A stretch of 25,372 nt of DNA from WJMT01 sp964445575 (lineage in GTDB: Bacteria > Acidobacteriota > Aminicenantia > Aminicenantales > Aminicenantaceae): contig CAYULB010000029.1 in NCBI GenBank assembly GCA_964445575.1, positions 1 to 25,372 of the forward strand, given 5' to 3'. Of the stretch, positions 15,249 to 22,809 are shown piece after piece. Position 1 is the first letter of the stretch, and each line of letters starts with the position of its first letter. The notes below the pieces were generated by a model. It saw nothing but the letters and a program-made list of their open reading frames with translations, had not been told where the DNA came from and did no database searches. The translations under genes and the position numbers were made by a program.

Positions 15249-15941
15249 TCACTCCTTTTTGCCTTCTTCTTCCTCTGGTTCTTCCTTTCCCTCTTCTTCG
15301 GCCTCTTCTTTTTCTTCTCCGATGACTTCTGGCTCTTCTCCCTCCTCAATAAGTTCTTCTATCTCTTCTTCCTCCACTATCTCTTCTTCTTCTGGGAGCA
15401 TGATATGCGCAATGACTGTATCTGGCTCTGTTATAAACTCCACATTCTCGGGAGGTTCAATGTCCTTTACCCTTATTGACTCGTGCAGATGAAGGCCGCT
15501 GATATCCACTTTAATCTGATCAGGGATGTCTTTTGGCAGACATCTTACCTCAACTTCTCTGTTGGTGAAGTCAACAAATCCCCCTTCAGACTTCACTCCA
15601 ACGGCTTCGCCGGTCAGAACAACCTGAACAGTCAATTCAATCGCCTCGCTCATTGCAATCTCGACCAGGTCTACATGCAAGAGTTCATCAGATACTACAT
15701 CCAGTTGATAATCTTTTATCATAACATTCTTTTTTTTCGAATCAAAAGCCACTTTGAAAATGGTGTTCATTCCCCTTTCTGACCTCAAAATAGTGAACAT
15801 ATCCTGTTTGGATAAAATCAAGGGTATATTCTTGGTCTTGGGCCCATAAAGAATCGCGGGGACTCTGCCCTCTTTCCTTAAACGGCGGGCAGCATTTTTT
15901 CCAACCGATTCTCTCATCTCAGCTTTGACTGTCATGCTCAT
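15249..15941 (-). CDS. rplY: 50S ribosomal protein L25 (TL5/Ctc type) with acidic tail
   Basis: 5S rRNA-binding protein; the long TL5/Ctc form also has a C-terminal beta domain. The N-terminal L25 domain is about residues 1-92 (KAEMRESVGKNAARRLRKEG, VPAILYG, LLHVDLVEI). The second beta domain is about 93-180 (VQVVLTGEAVGVKSEGGFVD, DIPDQIKVDISGLHLHESI). A Glu-rich tail of about 45-50 residues follows, making 230 aa; Ctc proteins often end in an acidic tail but this one is long. The ATG has GGAG within a TAAGGAG that also contains the prs stop codon, so translation is likely coupled to prs. The next gene, pth, starts 3 nt after its stop. Confidence 0.96.
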   Translation of the reverse strand: MSMTVKAEMRESVGKNAARRLRKEGRVPAILYGPKTKNIPLILSKQDMFTILRSERGMNTIFKVAFDSKKKNVMIKDYQLDVVSDELLHVDLVEIAMSEAIELTVQVVLTGEAVGVKSEGGFVDFTNREVEVRCLPKDIPDQIKVDISGLHLHESIRVKDIEPPENVEFITEPDTVIAHIMLPEEEEIVEEEEIEELIEEGEEPEVIGEEKEEAEEEGKEEPEEEEGKKE

Positions 15942-15954
15942 ATCTTATTTCTCC

Positions 15955-16884
15955 TTATTGAAATAAAGAACTTACAGATGCTCCTTCATGAATCCTTCGG
16001 ATCGCCTCCCCAAAAAGCTCTGCTACCGATAAAACCTTAATCTTATTTGATTCTTTCTTTTTCCCTTCCAAAGGAATTGTATTGGTGACTACCAACTTTT
16101 TTATTTCTGATTTGTTTATTTTGTCTGCTGCATTTCCCGAAAGCACAGGATGTGTACATGCTGCGAAAACTCTCTCTGCCCCTTCTTTTACCAGTGCCTC
16201 AGCACTTTGAACTAATGTTCCTCCTGTATCAACCATATCATCCAAAATAATGACATCGTGTCCCTCTACTTCTCCGATGACATGAAGGACCTTGGCAATA
16301 TTAGGAGCCGGCCTCCTCTTATCAATGATTCCCAAAGAAGCATCCATACGCTTGGCAAACCACCGGGCCCGGCCTACCCCTCCGGCATCCGGGGAGATAA
16401 TGGTTAAATTTTCCAGCCCCAGGCTCTTGAAATACTTTTCTAAGACAACTCTAGCCACCAGATTGTCCACAGGAATAGAAAAGAATCCTTGGATCTGAGG
16501 AGAATGAAGGTCCATGGTTAAAACACGATTGGCTCCGGCAGCTTCAATCAGATCGGCAACCAGCCTGGCAGAAATAGGGACACGAGGACGGTCCTTCCAA
16601 TCCTGCCGGGCATAGCAGTAATAGGGGATAACAGCTGTTATCCTTTCTGCAGAGGCTCTTTTCAGGGCATCAATCATTATAAAAAGCTCCATCAAATGAA
16701 AGCTGGTCTCACGCGCTCCTGTTTGAATAACAAAAACATCTTCTCCCCGAACATTTTCATCAATGTAAAAATGAATCTCTCCGTCGCTGAACTGCTCAAG
16801 AACTGATTTTCCAAGGTCCATGTTAAGATAAGACAAAATTTCTTCTGTCAACTTAGGATTGGATGAGCCTGTAAAAATCTTCAT
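15955..16884 (-). CDS. prs: Ribose-phosphate pyrophosphokinase (PRPP synthetase)
   Basis: Makes PRPP from ribose 5-phosphate and ATP for nucleotide, His and Trp synthesis. 309 aa, the class I bacterial length. Key elements: FSDGEIHFYIDENVRGEDVF near residues 34-53, the ATP-contacting YARQDWKDRPR, the DLHSPQIQGFF flexible region, and the PRPP-binding loop VIILDDMVDTGGTL. RVFAACTHPVLSG precedes the C-terminal end. The ATG is preceded by AAAGGA at suitable spacing. The gene lies 58 nt after tRNA-Gln; ispE-tRNA-Gln-prs-rplY-pth is an order shared with Proteobacteria, supporting common transcription. Confidence 0.97.
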   Translation of the reverse strand: MKIFTGSSNPKLTEEILSYLNMDLGKSVLEQFSDGEIHFYIDENVRGEDVFVIQTGARETSFHLMELFIMIDALKRASAERITAVIPYYCYARQDWKDRPRVPISARLVADLIEAAGANRVLTMDLHSPQIQGFFSIPVDNLVARVVLEKYFKSLGLENLTIISPDAGGVGRARWFAKRMDASLGIIDKRRPAPNIAKVLHVIGEVEGHDVIILDDMVDTGGTLVQSAEALVKEGAERVFAACTHPVLSGNAADKINKSEIKKLVVTNTIPLEGKKKESNKIKVLSVAELFGEAIRRIHEGASVSSLFQ

Positions 16885-16942
16885 TCTCTATTCCTTTCTT
16901 TTGAGTCTTCAACCTCTTTTCTTGAAAATCCTCTATTATTCA

Positions 16943-17007
<65 letters not shown>

Positions 17008-17017
<10 letters not shown>

Positions 17018-17874
17018 TTCATTATTCCACTCCAGTACTGTTCTCTATTCAATGTCTCTACAAGCACTGCAGGATAAACTTTTTCTATTTTCCCTAGAGC
17101 TTCCCTTGCTTTTTTTCTTGTTTTAAAAAGACCGAATACCACCGAACCTGTCCCGCTTACCAGTGTCAGTACCGGGTCCATTTTTCTAACAAGGCTTTTA
17201 GCTTTCTTGAGCTGTGGATGTAAATGAAAAACAGTTTCTTCTAAGTCGTTCTCTAATTCGCCTAAGTTAAGAGTGTCAAGAAACTGAATAATTTTACTGT
17301 CTTTGCCTCTTGAAGTCAAGCTTTCGCAGAAGCTATGATAAACCAATTCTGTAGAAAGAGATGTGCCCTCTAAAACCAGGATGCAGAAATAAGTGGGGAG
17401 GTCGTCAATAATCGAAATGTTGTCTCCTCTCCCTGTTCCCACACACAATCCTCCTTCAAGAAAATAGGGGACATCTGCTCCCAACTCTTTCCCGAGCTCT
17501 ACCAGTTCATCCTTTTTCAACTTCAATCCAAGCATTTTATTGAGGCCCAGTAAAGTGACGGCAGCGTCACTGCTTCCCCCTCCTAAGCCGGCTCCCACAG
17601 GAATATTCTTTTCAACCTTGATTTGGATTCCTGGTTCAGTCAGGGACCTCTCCCGCATGAGGAGAGCCGCCTTATACGCCAGATTATCCTTGCCCCAGGA
17701 AATGGAGCCGTCCGAGCCTCTGAGCGTCAAAGTTCCTGAAGGAGAGACCTGTATTTCTATAGAATCATGAAGGGAGATGCTCTGGAAAAGAGTCCTGATG
17801 TCATGATAACCGTCCTCTCTCTTTTTCAGTACTTCTAAACCAAGGTTGATTTTAGAAAACGCCTTTGTTTTCAT
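17008..17874 (-). CDS. ispE: 4-diphosphocytidyl-2-C-methyl-D-erythritol kinase
   Basis: GHMP-family kinase phosphorylating CDP-ME in the MEP pathway. 288 aa. The N-terminus KAFSKINLGLEVLKKREDGYH carries the substrate motif (Lys and the DGYH). The ATP loop NIPVGAGLGGGSSDAA (about residues 90-105) is canonical, as are LGADVPYFLEGG and the late VSGTGSVVFGLF. The ATG lies inside the 3' end of the lolB-like gene (23-nt overlap), as expected for the lolB-ispE pairing seen in gammaproteobacteria. The 3' end is odd: the last T, GGG, GTG and the TAG stop are also the first ten bases of tRNA-Gln. Confidence 0.95.
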
Positions 17875-18556
17875 GGCTCATAATTGTTTTTATTTCATCC
17901 CAGGACTTCTCTTCAAATTCTCTGGTGAAAGACAAAGAAAAAAGCCCTTCTTTGCCTGTATCACTAAAATCAATACTGAGAATGTTCAGCTTCCCGCTTT
18001 GAAACTGACTTTTAAAAGAAAGTGTTCGAATCAAATCTGTGCCTTCAATGTATTCATTCACCTGGAAGGTCATTCCCTGCTTTTTCCCCTGAACAATCCT
18101 GCCTTCTCTGTCTTTTTTAATTTCCCATAAAGAAAGCTCTTTGTTTTCTGTCTGCACTCCGAGACCTGACCACTGCCCTGTGAGAACAGCAAAAATCTCA
18201 GCCAGGCTCAGTCTAAACCCAAGGAATTTTTCGATAATTTCTTCTTCTCCGCTCTTCCAGTAAACCTTTTTTGAGGGGGCCACTAGATAGGCCTTGTCAT
18301 CCACGATTATAATCTGATAGAGGGTCCTTCCCAGAAAATCAAAGGCTTCTATCCTTCCCTTATCCGGGAGCACAAACAAAAATGAAAATTTTGACCTTGA
18401 AAAACTTTTCGTCCCCGAGACTTTTAAAGAAGCAAACCCCTGTACGGTCTCAATTCGGTCTGGAAAAGGAGAAAGCAAAACCCGAGAGGGGCGGCAACAG
18501 AATGAAATTAAAAGGCAAGCTCCCAGTAAAACTGTCCAGATTCTCTTTAGATACAA
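17852..18556 (-). CDS. LolB-like/DUF4292-type outer-membrane lipoprotein
   Basis: Probably a lipoprotein of the LolA/LolB-like fold that would accept lipoproteins or lipids at the outer membrane; similarity is judged by position, size and pattern, not a search. 234 aa: basic leader, hydrophobic stretch with LLGAC (Cys14) and a second candidate Cys near 20, then a beta-rich mature part (GFASLKVSGTKSFSRSKFSFLFVLPDKGRIEAFDFLG is typical of this fold: strands then 'DxLG'). No in-frame ATG is available; the start is TTG at 18554-18556, 9 nt after the SD AGGTGA, which overlaps the TAG of the upstream 77-aa gene. It overlaps ispE by 23 nt, matching the lolB-ispE order of Proteobacteria. Confidence 0.72.
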   Translation of the reverse strand: MYLKRIWTVLLGACLLISFCCRPSRVLLSPFPDRIETVQGFASLKVSGTKSFSRSKFSFLFVLPDKGRIEAFDFLGRTLYQIIIVDDKAYLVAPSKKVYWKSGEEEIIEKFLGFRLSLAEIFAVLTGQWSGLGVQTENKELSLWEIKKDREGRIVQGKKQGMTFQVNEYIEGTDLIRTLSFKSQFQSGKLNILSIDFSDTGKEGLFSLSFTREFEEKSWDEIKTIMSHENKGVF

Positions 18557-18570
18557 TTCCTTTGCTTCAC

Positions 18571-18804
18571 CTATTTTTTTTCATCTTTCTTGTTTTTGTC
18601 TTTGTTTGTTTTCTTTTTGTCAGACAAAGAGAATCCATAGTCATCTATTTTGGTTTCTTTCCCCTTTGAGCGCTTTTTCTTTCTTAACAGGGGATAAAAA
18701 GGTGACCTGATTTTTTTCCCAAAACAGGAAATCCTGGGATTTGCTATTAAAATAATCACGAACAAAACAAATATGACTATAAATCCAAATAAAAATATGT
18801 TCAT
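18571..18804 (-). CDS. Small single-TM protein with lysine-rich tail
   Basis: 77 aa, family unknown. Residues about 2-21 (NIFLFGFIVIFVLFVIILIA) form one membrane helix. The rest is strongly basic: RKKKRSKGKETK, then a short DDYGFSLSDKK patch and a terminal KKDEKK. The topology is probably N-out with a cytosolic charged tail. The ATG has only a purine-rich, weak SD. The TAG stop overlaps the SD of the lolB-like gene (TAGGTGA), which makes coupled translation likely and supports it as a real gene. It may assist the neighbouring envelope lipoprotein; that is only context. Confidence 0.6.
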   Translation of the reverse strand: MNIFLFGFIVIFVLFVIILIANPRISCFGKKIRSPFYPLLRKKKRSKGKETKIDDYGFSLSDKKKTNKDKNKKDEKK

Positions 18805-18856
18805 TTTTTTCTTTGATAAATAGTCAGCAATCTGGGTTGAATTGAATCACCCTTTA

Positions 18857-19003
18857 CTAGGAATCAATTCTCCCCTTCTCCTCAAAGTCTTCTTGAAAAT
18901 CAGGGATTTTAGAAATGATTTTTTCTTTACCTAAATAAAATCCAATCAAAAAAGCAGATGATGCGAGTAGGAGTGTAAAAAAAGACTTGAATATATTTTT
19001 CAT
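18857..19003 (-). CDS. 48-aa small membrane protein, below usual length cutoffs
   Basis: A short open frame of 48 codons plus stop. It starts MKNIFKSFFTLLLASSAFLI, giving one N-terminal membrane segment (residues about 7-24), then GKEKIISKIPDFQEDFEEKG, an amphipathic and acidic end. The ATG has a GGA-type SD at suitable spacing and a candidate TTGACT promoter about 55 nt upstream of the start. Its stop lies 52 nt before the 77-aa membrane protein. A longer frame overlapping it (18927-19112) is low in plausibility and lacks such signals. Function unknown; it heads the lolB-ispE cluster. Confidence 0.55.
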   Translation of the reverse strand: MKNIFKSFFTLLLASSAFLIGFYLGKEKIISKIPDFQEDFEEKGRIDS

Positions 19004-19034
19004 TGTTCTTATTCCTTTGAACAGTTCCCTTTAG

Positions 19035-19063
19035 ATTTTTAAACAATTTGCCAAAAAAGTCAA
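19035..19063 (-). promoter_or_regulatory. Candidate promoter heading the lolB-ispE to gltX cluster
   Basis: Minus strand TTGACT (19058-19063, five of six matches) is followed after 17 nt by AAAAAT (19035-19040, four of six). Transcription would start near 19028, giving a leader of about 25 nt before the 48-aa gene. No other good promoter was found for this group, so it could drive the whole 14-kb series. Confidence 0.45.
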
Positions 19064-19118
19064 CCCTTCTTCCTTTAAGCCGGCTCAATTTCAACCCAAA
19101 CCCGCTTTCCATTTTTCT

Positions 19119-19143
19119 CCCCTTGTTTTAAACAAGCAAGGGG
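19119..19143. repeat. Inverted repeat downstream of the Memo-AMMECR1 gene
   Basis: CCCCTTG (19119-19125) and CAAGGGG (19137-19143) pair perfectly around an 11-nt loop. The alternative CTTGTTT/AAACAAG overlaps the same bases. It lies 36 nt past the stop of the Memo-AMMECR1 gene, where a terminator is expected, but no T-run follows on the minus strand. It is a possible factor-dependent end or mRNA-stabilising hairpin. Confidence 0.4.
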
Positions 19144-19178
19144 GGCGGAAAGCTCTCTCGACTCAGGAATAAGTCAGG

Positions 19179-20606
19179 TCAATGAAAAACAATGGCTTCA
19201 AAGATATAGATCTCCGCTCCTTTCTTCCAGGCATCTTTGGGAAGCCCAGCCTTAATACAGGCCTGTTCAAGAAATCTCTCCCTGGACCATCGGTTCTCGA
19301 TGGCTACCTGGGGAAGCAGGAGGCCTTCTTTTTGTTCTTTGGATATGATCAGTCCGTGTTTGCCGACTTCAATCTCTGAAAGGTCTGCGGCCCTTCTTGG
19401 TGGTGTGAGCACGGATATCTCTATCTCCAATTCCTGCAGTTCAAAAGCTGACAGAGGAGGGAATCTATCATCTTTGAAGGCAGCATACACAGCAGCTTGG
19501 GCTACAGTCTGATATAAGGGAGCCATAGCCTCAATAAACCCGATACACCCTCTCAGCATTCCTTTATGCCTTAAGGTCACAAAGGCACCTCTTTTTACAT
19601 TCAGGTTTTCCATTTGAGGTCTAGTAAAGACCGTCTTTTTATCTTCCATATAGCTTTTTATAGCTGCCCGAGCTATATTCAAAAGCTCGCCCTTTTGTTC
19701 CTGAGAAAGAGCGTCAATCTCTTTGCTCACATAAATACCCGCGGACATATAGCCCACTACCTTAGATTCTGGCCCTCCCGCAGATGCAGAATCATCATAA
19801 GTTAAGAGCTCTACTTGGGTGTTGCCCAGGCTCGTGGCGTAGTGAAGGGCTGCCGCGACTCCAGCTCCGCCACACATAATGTTCTCATTCTGGAGTATTT
19901 TTTCCTCTAATTTTTGGAGAGCTTTTGAAACAATCAAGCTGATGGTGTTTTGATCTCGCCTGTTTGCCTGGTCCTTGGGAAGATAATGGGACATATCTGT
20001 TGAAGCGACCACTAAAATCTTTTTCTCAGAAGCGATTTTCGCCAGCCCCTTAGCTAAGTTTTCAATCAAATTTGAAGTAGGAAGGCCCAGAACAACAGGA
20101 ATTATTTTGGCATCTGGAATCGTTTTTTGGATAAAGGGAATCTGAACTTCTATCGAATGCTCTTTTTGGTGGGCCCTGGGAACAAATCCATATCCTGTAG
20201 CTCTAGAAAGCGTTTTTGCTAAGTTCCTGTCTATGGGAATGTTTCCAAGAGGAGAAACATACATTCCATCCGGATAGATGGAGCAGCCTTTGAATCCAAA
20301 GTGGTGACTGGGGCCGAGGATGACCACGGTTTCGAATTCTTTGTTTTGAGCCTGCCTGTAGGCATAGGCAGCAACTTTCCCAGAATAAACATAACCTGCA
20401 TGAGGGACAATCAAAACTTTTAGCTGGGAGCCGGGATTCGGCTTGTACTCTGCCAGCTCCAACCATTGGTCTATTTGCTTAGACAAAACCTGAGGCCGGG
20501 CATCATAAAACTGTCCTGCCCATACAGGCTTCCGCACTCCCTGGGCCCAAGACATGCTGATCACAAGAACGAAAAGTAGAGAAAAAGTTGTTATCTTTAT
20601 CTTCAT
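19179..20606 (-). CDS. Exported Memo-AMMECR1 fusion (AmmeMemoRadiSam proteins B and A)
   Basis: 475 aa combining two parts of the AmmeMemoRadiSam system, whose reaction is unknown. Residues 1-21 form a Sec signal peptide with a likely cut after SWA. The Memo domain (about 24-295) keeps its metal-type ligands His69 (VPHAGY), His101/His102 (GPSHHFGF) and Cys245 (MCGGAGVAA), as well as HSIEVQIPF and STDMSHY; human MEMO1 uses two His and one Cys for a metal. The AMMECR1 domain (about 300-475) has the hallmark LRGCIG (351-356). Fusions of the two domains are known, but a signal peptide would put this one in the periplasm or outside. No radical-SAM partner is in the window. The ATG lacks an SD, and a promoter very close upstream suggests a near-leaderless mRNA. 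Confidence 0.9.
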   Translation of the reverse strand: MKIKITTFSLLFVLVISMSWAQGVRKPVWAGQFYDARPQVLSKQIDQWLELAEYKPNPGSQLKVLIVPHAGYVYSGKVAAYAYRQAQNKEFETVVILGPSHHFGFKGCSIYPDGMYVSPLGNIPIDRNLAKTLSRATGYGFVPRAHQKEHSIEVQIPFIQKTIPDAKIIPVVLGLPTSNLIENLAKGLAKIASEKKILVVASTDMSHYLPKDQANRRDQNTISLIVSKALQKLEEKILQNENIMCGGAGVAAALHYATSLGNTQVELLTYDDSASAGGPESKVVGYMSAGIYVSKEIDALSQEQKGELLNIARAAIKSYMEDKKTVFTRPQMENLNVKRGAFVTLRHKGMLRGCIGFIEAMAPLYQTVAQAAVYAAFKDDRFPPLSAFELQELEIEISVLTPPRRAADLSEIEVGKHGLIISKEQKEGLLLPQVAIENRWSRERFLEQACIKAGLPKDAWKKGAEIYIFEAIVFH

Positions 20607-20621
20607 AGTGATTCTGTATCA

Positions 20622-20650
20622 ATTTTATGAAGATTCTTCAAAAAAATCAA
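20622..20650 (-). promoter_or_regulatory. Candidate promoter of the Memo-AMMECR1 gene
   Basis: Minus strand TTGATT (20645-20650), 17 nt, then TAAAAT (20622-20627, five of six). Transcription would begin near 20614, only 8-9 nt before the ATG at 20606, which fits the missing SD. The 286-nt divergent gap 20607-20892 otherwise shows only this and the plus-strand promoter. Confidence 0.45.
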
Positions 20651-20838
20651 TAATATCAGCAAATCGCTGAAATCTCTGTGTTTTTGCTTTTCTCGCTCCT
20701 CTCGCACCAAACTTTAACAAACCAAACACAGACCGAACAGACTGAACCGCTTCTAGCAGCACAAAAATTATGTAAAGAGCCCTTGCTCCTTGCCTTTGCC
20801 GCAACTTTAAGTCGTGGAAAGTCCTTGTTATATTTGTT

Positions 20839-20867
20839 TTTACTAAAGAAATATTTTCTGCTATAAT
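20839..20867 (+). promoter_or_regulatory. Promoter of the fmdB-waaF-gmhB-rel operon
   Basis: TTTACT (20839-20844, four of six) and a perfect TATAAT (20862-20867) are 17 nt apart. Transcription would start near 20874, just before the SD GGGAGG (20882-20887) and the ATG at 20893. This is the best promoter seen in the window. Confidence 0.65.
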
Positions 20868-20892
20868 ATCTGATTCTTTTTGGGAGGTTATC

Positions 20893-21177
20893 ATGCCCCT
20901 TTATGAATATAAATGCTCAAAATGCCAAAAAAAAATCGAAATAATCCAGAAAGTAGGGGACCCCGCTCCTACCAAATGTCCTTTTTGTGGGGGATCTTTA
21001 AAAAAACTAATTTCTATCCCAGCCATCCAATTCAAAGGTTCTGGCTGGTATGTCACAGACTATGCCGCAAAGAAAGACCATCTGAGTCACGCTAACTCCT
21101 CTGAATCCAAAGAAAAGTCGCCCCAAAAAAAAAGGGGGGCTTCAAAGGAAAAAACGCCGGAGCAGATAAAAGCCTAA
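20893..21177 (+). CDS. FmdB-family zinc-ribbon protein
   Basis: 94-aa protein with the FmdB/CxxC_CxxC_SSSS domain, described as regulatory but of unknown biochemical role. The first 45 residues contain MPLYEYKCSKCQKK and KCPFCGG, so four Cys form a zinc ribbon, followed by the usual LKKLISIPAIQFKGSGWYVTDY segment. The last 30 residues are a charged K/S/E tail. A GGGAGG SD and a strong promoter fix the start. It is the first gene of an operon with waaF (13 nt downstream), gmhB and rel; its ATG shares bases with the ATG of a spurious minus frame. Confidence 0.93.
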   Translation: MPLYEYKCSKCQKKIEIIQKVGDPAPTKCPFCGGSLKKLISIPAIQFKGSGWYVTDYAAKKDHLSHANSSESKEKSPQKKRGASKEKTPEQIKA

Positions 21178-21190
21178 ACCAGGCAGAAAA

Positions 21191-22195
21191 ATGCGAATAG
21201 CTGTTCGCGCTCCAAATTGGATAGGGGATTCCATCCTTGCAATCCCCAGCATTAAAAGCCTAAAAAGCAATTTTTTACACTCAGAAATTTTTGTTGTTGC
21301 TAACAACTGGGTGAAAGACATTTTTCTAAGCCTTGATTTTGTGAGTGATGTCATAATCATCCCTGATAAAAATGATTTGAAAAGCCTCAGGGCTGCCGCC
21401 CAAAAAATCAAAAAATACAAGATTGAGGCTGGACTTCTTCTCCCTAATTCTTTTATGTCTGCTTTTCTCTTTTATATGGCGAGAATTCCTGAAAGATGGG
21501 GATATAAAAAGGATGGACGATCGATTCTCCTGACCAAACATGTCTCCTGTAAAAATCCCAGAAAACAAATTCATCAAGTTCAATATTATCAAAACCTTAT
21601 CTCTGGCTTGGGGTTCAAGACCTGCCCCTCTCAACTGCACATTGAGGTCACACCACAAGAAAAAGCCAGGGCCCAAGATTTTCTCAGCACCCTTAATGCT
21701 AATCCTAAAAACAAGCTGGTTATCCTGAATCCCGGCGCTTATTACGGCCCAGCCAAACGATGGCCCGCATCTAAATACGCTTTGCTTGCAGAAATGCTTC
21801 AAAAAAAATTTGATGTGGACCTTCTTATCATTGGATCGTCGGCAGAGGCACCTCTTTCTGAATCAATCTCATTTCATTTAAAGAAAAAACCTGTCAACCT
21901 GGCTGGGAAAATATCCCTGAGGATGCTGGCCGGGATTATGAGCCTAGCTGACCTTGTTGTTTCCAATGATTCCGGTCCCATGCATCTTTCCAATGCCCTC
22001 CGGACACCGGTGGTGGCTCTTTTTGGCCCCACGGTTCCATCTGCTACCCGGCCTTTCCACCAGCCCCATAAAGCAATAAAAAAAGATGTTCCCTGCTGGC
22101 CTTGTTCCTATAGGGAATGCCCCTATGAACATCAATGCATGCTCAAAATAACTCCAGAAGAAGTCTTTCAGGAATGCACAAATTTCATATCATGA
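21191..22195 (+). CDS. waaF: ADP-heptose:LPS heptosyltransferase II (GT9)
   Basis: Adds heptose to the inner core of lipopolysaccharide at the cytosolic face of the inner membrane, which implies a heptose-bearing LPS. 334 aa. The N-terminal Rossmann domain begins RIAVRAPNWIGDSILAIPSI. The C-terminal nucleotide-sugar domain has NPGAYYGPAKRWP, NLAGKISLRMLAG and SNDSGPMHLSNAL, all typical of GT9. The late Cys cluster CWPCSYRECPYEHQCM is the mark of WaaF rather than WaaC. It could instead transfer another heptose (WaaQ-type), but the Cys cluster favours WaaF. Its TGA overlaps the gmhB ATG (ATGA). Confidence 0.93.
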   Translation: MRIAVRAPNWIGDSILAIPSIKSLKSNFLHSEIFVVANNWVKDIFLSLDFVSDVIIIPDKNDLKSLRAAAQKIKKYKIEAGLLLPNSFMSAFLFYMARIPERWGYKKDGRSILLTKHVSCKNPRKQIHQVQYYQNLISGLGFKTCPSQLHIEVTPQEKARAQDFLSTLNANPKNKLVILNPGAYYGPAKRWPASKYALLAEMLQKKFDVDLLIIGSSAEAPLSESISFHLKKKPVNLAGKISLRMLAGIMSLADLVVSNDSGPMHLSNALRTPVVALFGPTVPSATRPFHQPHKAIKKDVPCWPCSYRECPYEHQCMLKITPEEVFQECTNFIS

Positions 22196-22767
22196 AAAAA
22201 AGAGCGGTTTTCTTAGACAGAGACGGCAACATCAACAAAGATGTAGGCTATCCTGCTTCCTATGAACACATCAAGATCTATCCTTATAGTTTTGAAGCAG
22301 TAAGAAAAATCAACCAAGCCGGATTTTTAGCTGTGGTCATTACCAATCAATCAGGGGTGGGAAGAGGGCTTATCAAGGAGAAAGCCCTCCACAAAATTCA
22401 TGAAAAAATGAAAGCAGCTTTTAACAAAGAAGGTGCGCATCTTGACGGGACATATTATTGTCCCCATTATAAGAACTCGCTCCTCCCAGAATATAAGAAA
22501 GACTGCGCATGCAGGAAACCTCTCCCCGGCATGGCCTTTAAAGCTGCTCAAGAATTGAATATAGACTTATCCCAATCTTATATGATAGGAGATAAAGTGG
22601 AGGACATGCAATTTAGCCTTAACATTAAGGCGACTCCCATTCTCGTGCTCACTGGCTTTGGGAAAAAATCTCTGCTGGAGCTTGAGAAAATGAAAATCAA
22701 GCCGGCTTATGTTGCAAAAACCCTTCTGGATGCGGTAAACTGGATTCTGAAGAACGAACGTGATTAA
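22192..22767 (+). CDS. gmhB: D-glycero-D-manno-heptose 1,7-bisphosphate 7-phosphatase
   Basis: HAD-family phosphatase in ADP-heptose synthesis, supplying the donor sugar for WaaF. From ATG 22192 it is 191 aa, the usual length: nucleophile motif FLDRDGNIN, TNQSGVGRG, the zinc-binding YYCPHY with CACRKP, and GDKVEDM. A longer frame from 22135 would add 19 residues of no family character inside waaF; the ATGA overlap with waaF and the alignment with known MKKRAVFLDRDG-type starts favour 22192. There is no separate SD, as expected for coupling. Anomer preference (alpha or beta) cannot be read from sequence. Confidence 0.93.
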   Translation: MKKRAVFLDRDGNINKDVGYPASYEHIKIYPYSFEAVRKINQAGFLAVVITNQSGVGRGLIKEKALHKIHEKMKAAFNKEGAHLDGTYYCPHYKNSLLPEYKKDCACRKPLPGMAFKAAQELNIDLSQSYMIGDKVEDMQFSLNIKATPILVLTGFGKKSLLELEKMKIKPAYVAKTLLDAVNWILKNERD

Positions 22768-22809
22768 AGCAGCGGATTAAATCGCTGGCCCCCTGGGAAT
22801 AAAACACCA

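Noticed and set aside
15166..15492. 108-aa plus frame with a long serine run
   Set aside because: The Ser run is the antisense of the Glu-rich tail of L25.
18927..19112. 61-aa minus frame downstream of the Memo-AMMECR1 gene
   Set aside because: It overlaps the better supported 48-aa frame (18857-19003), has no SD and reads as random, basic sequence.
19119..19143. Intrinsic terminator after the Memo-AMMECR1 gene
   Set aside because: The stem is good but no T-run follows on the minus strand.
20625..20894. 89-aa minus frame filling the gap before the Memo-AMMECR1 gene
   Set aside because: Its ATG has only a GGGG one base away instead of a spaced SD, both divergent promoters lie within it, and the residues show no family pattern. 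I treat it as intergenic.
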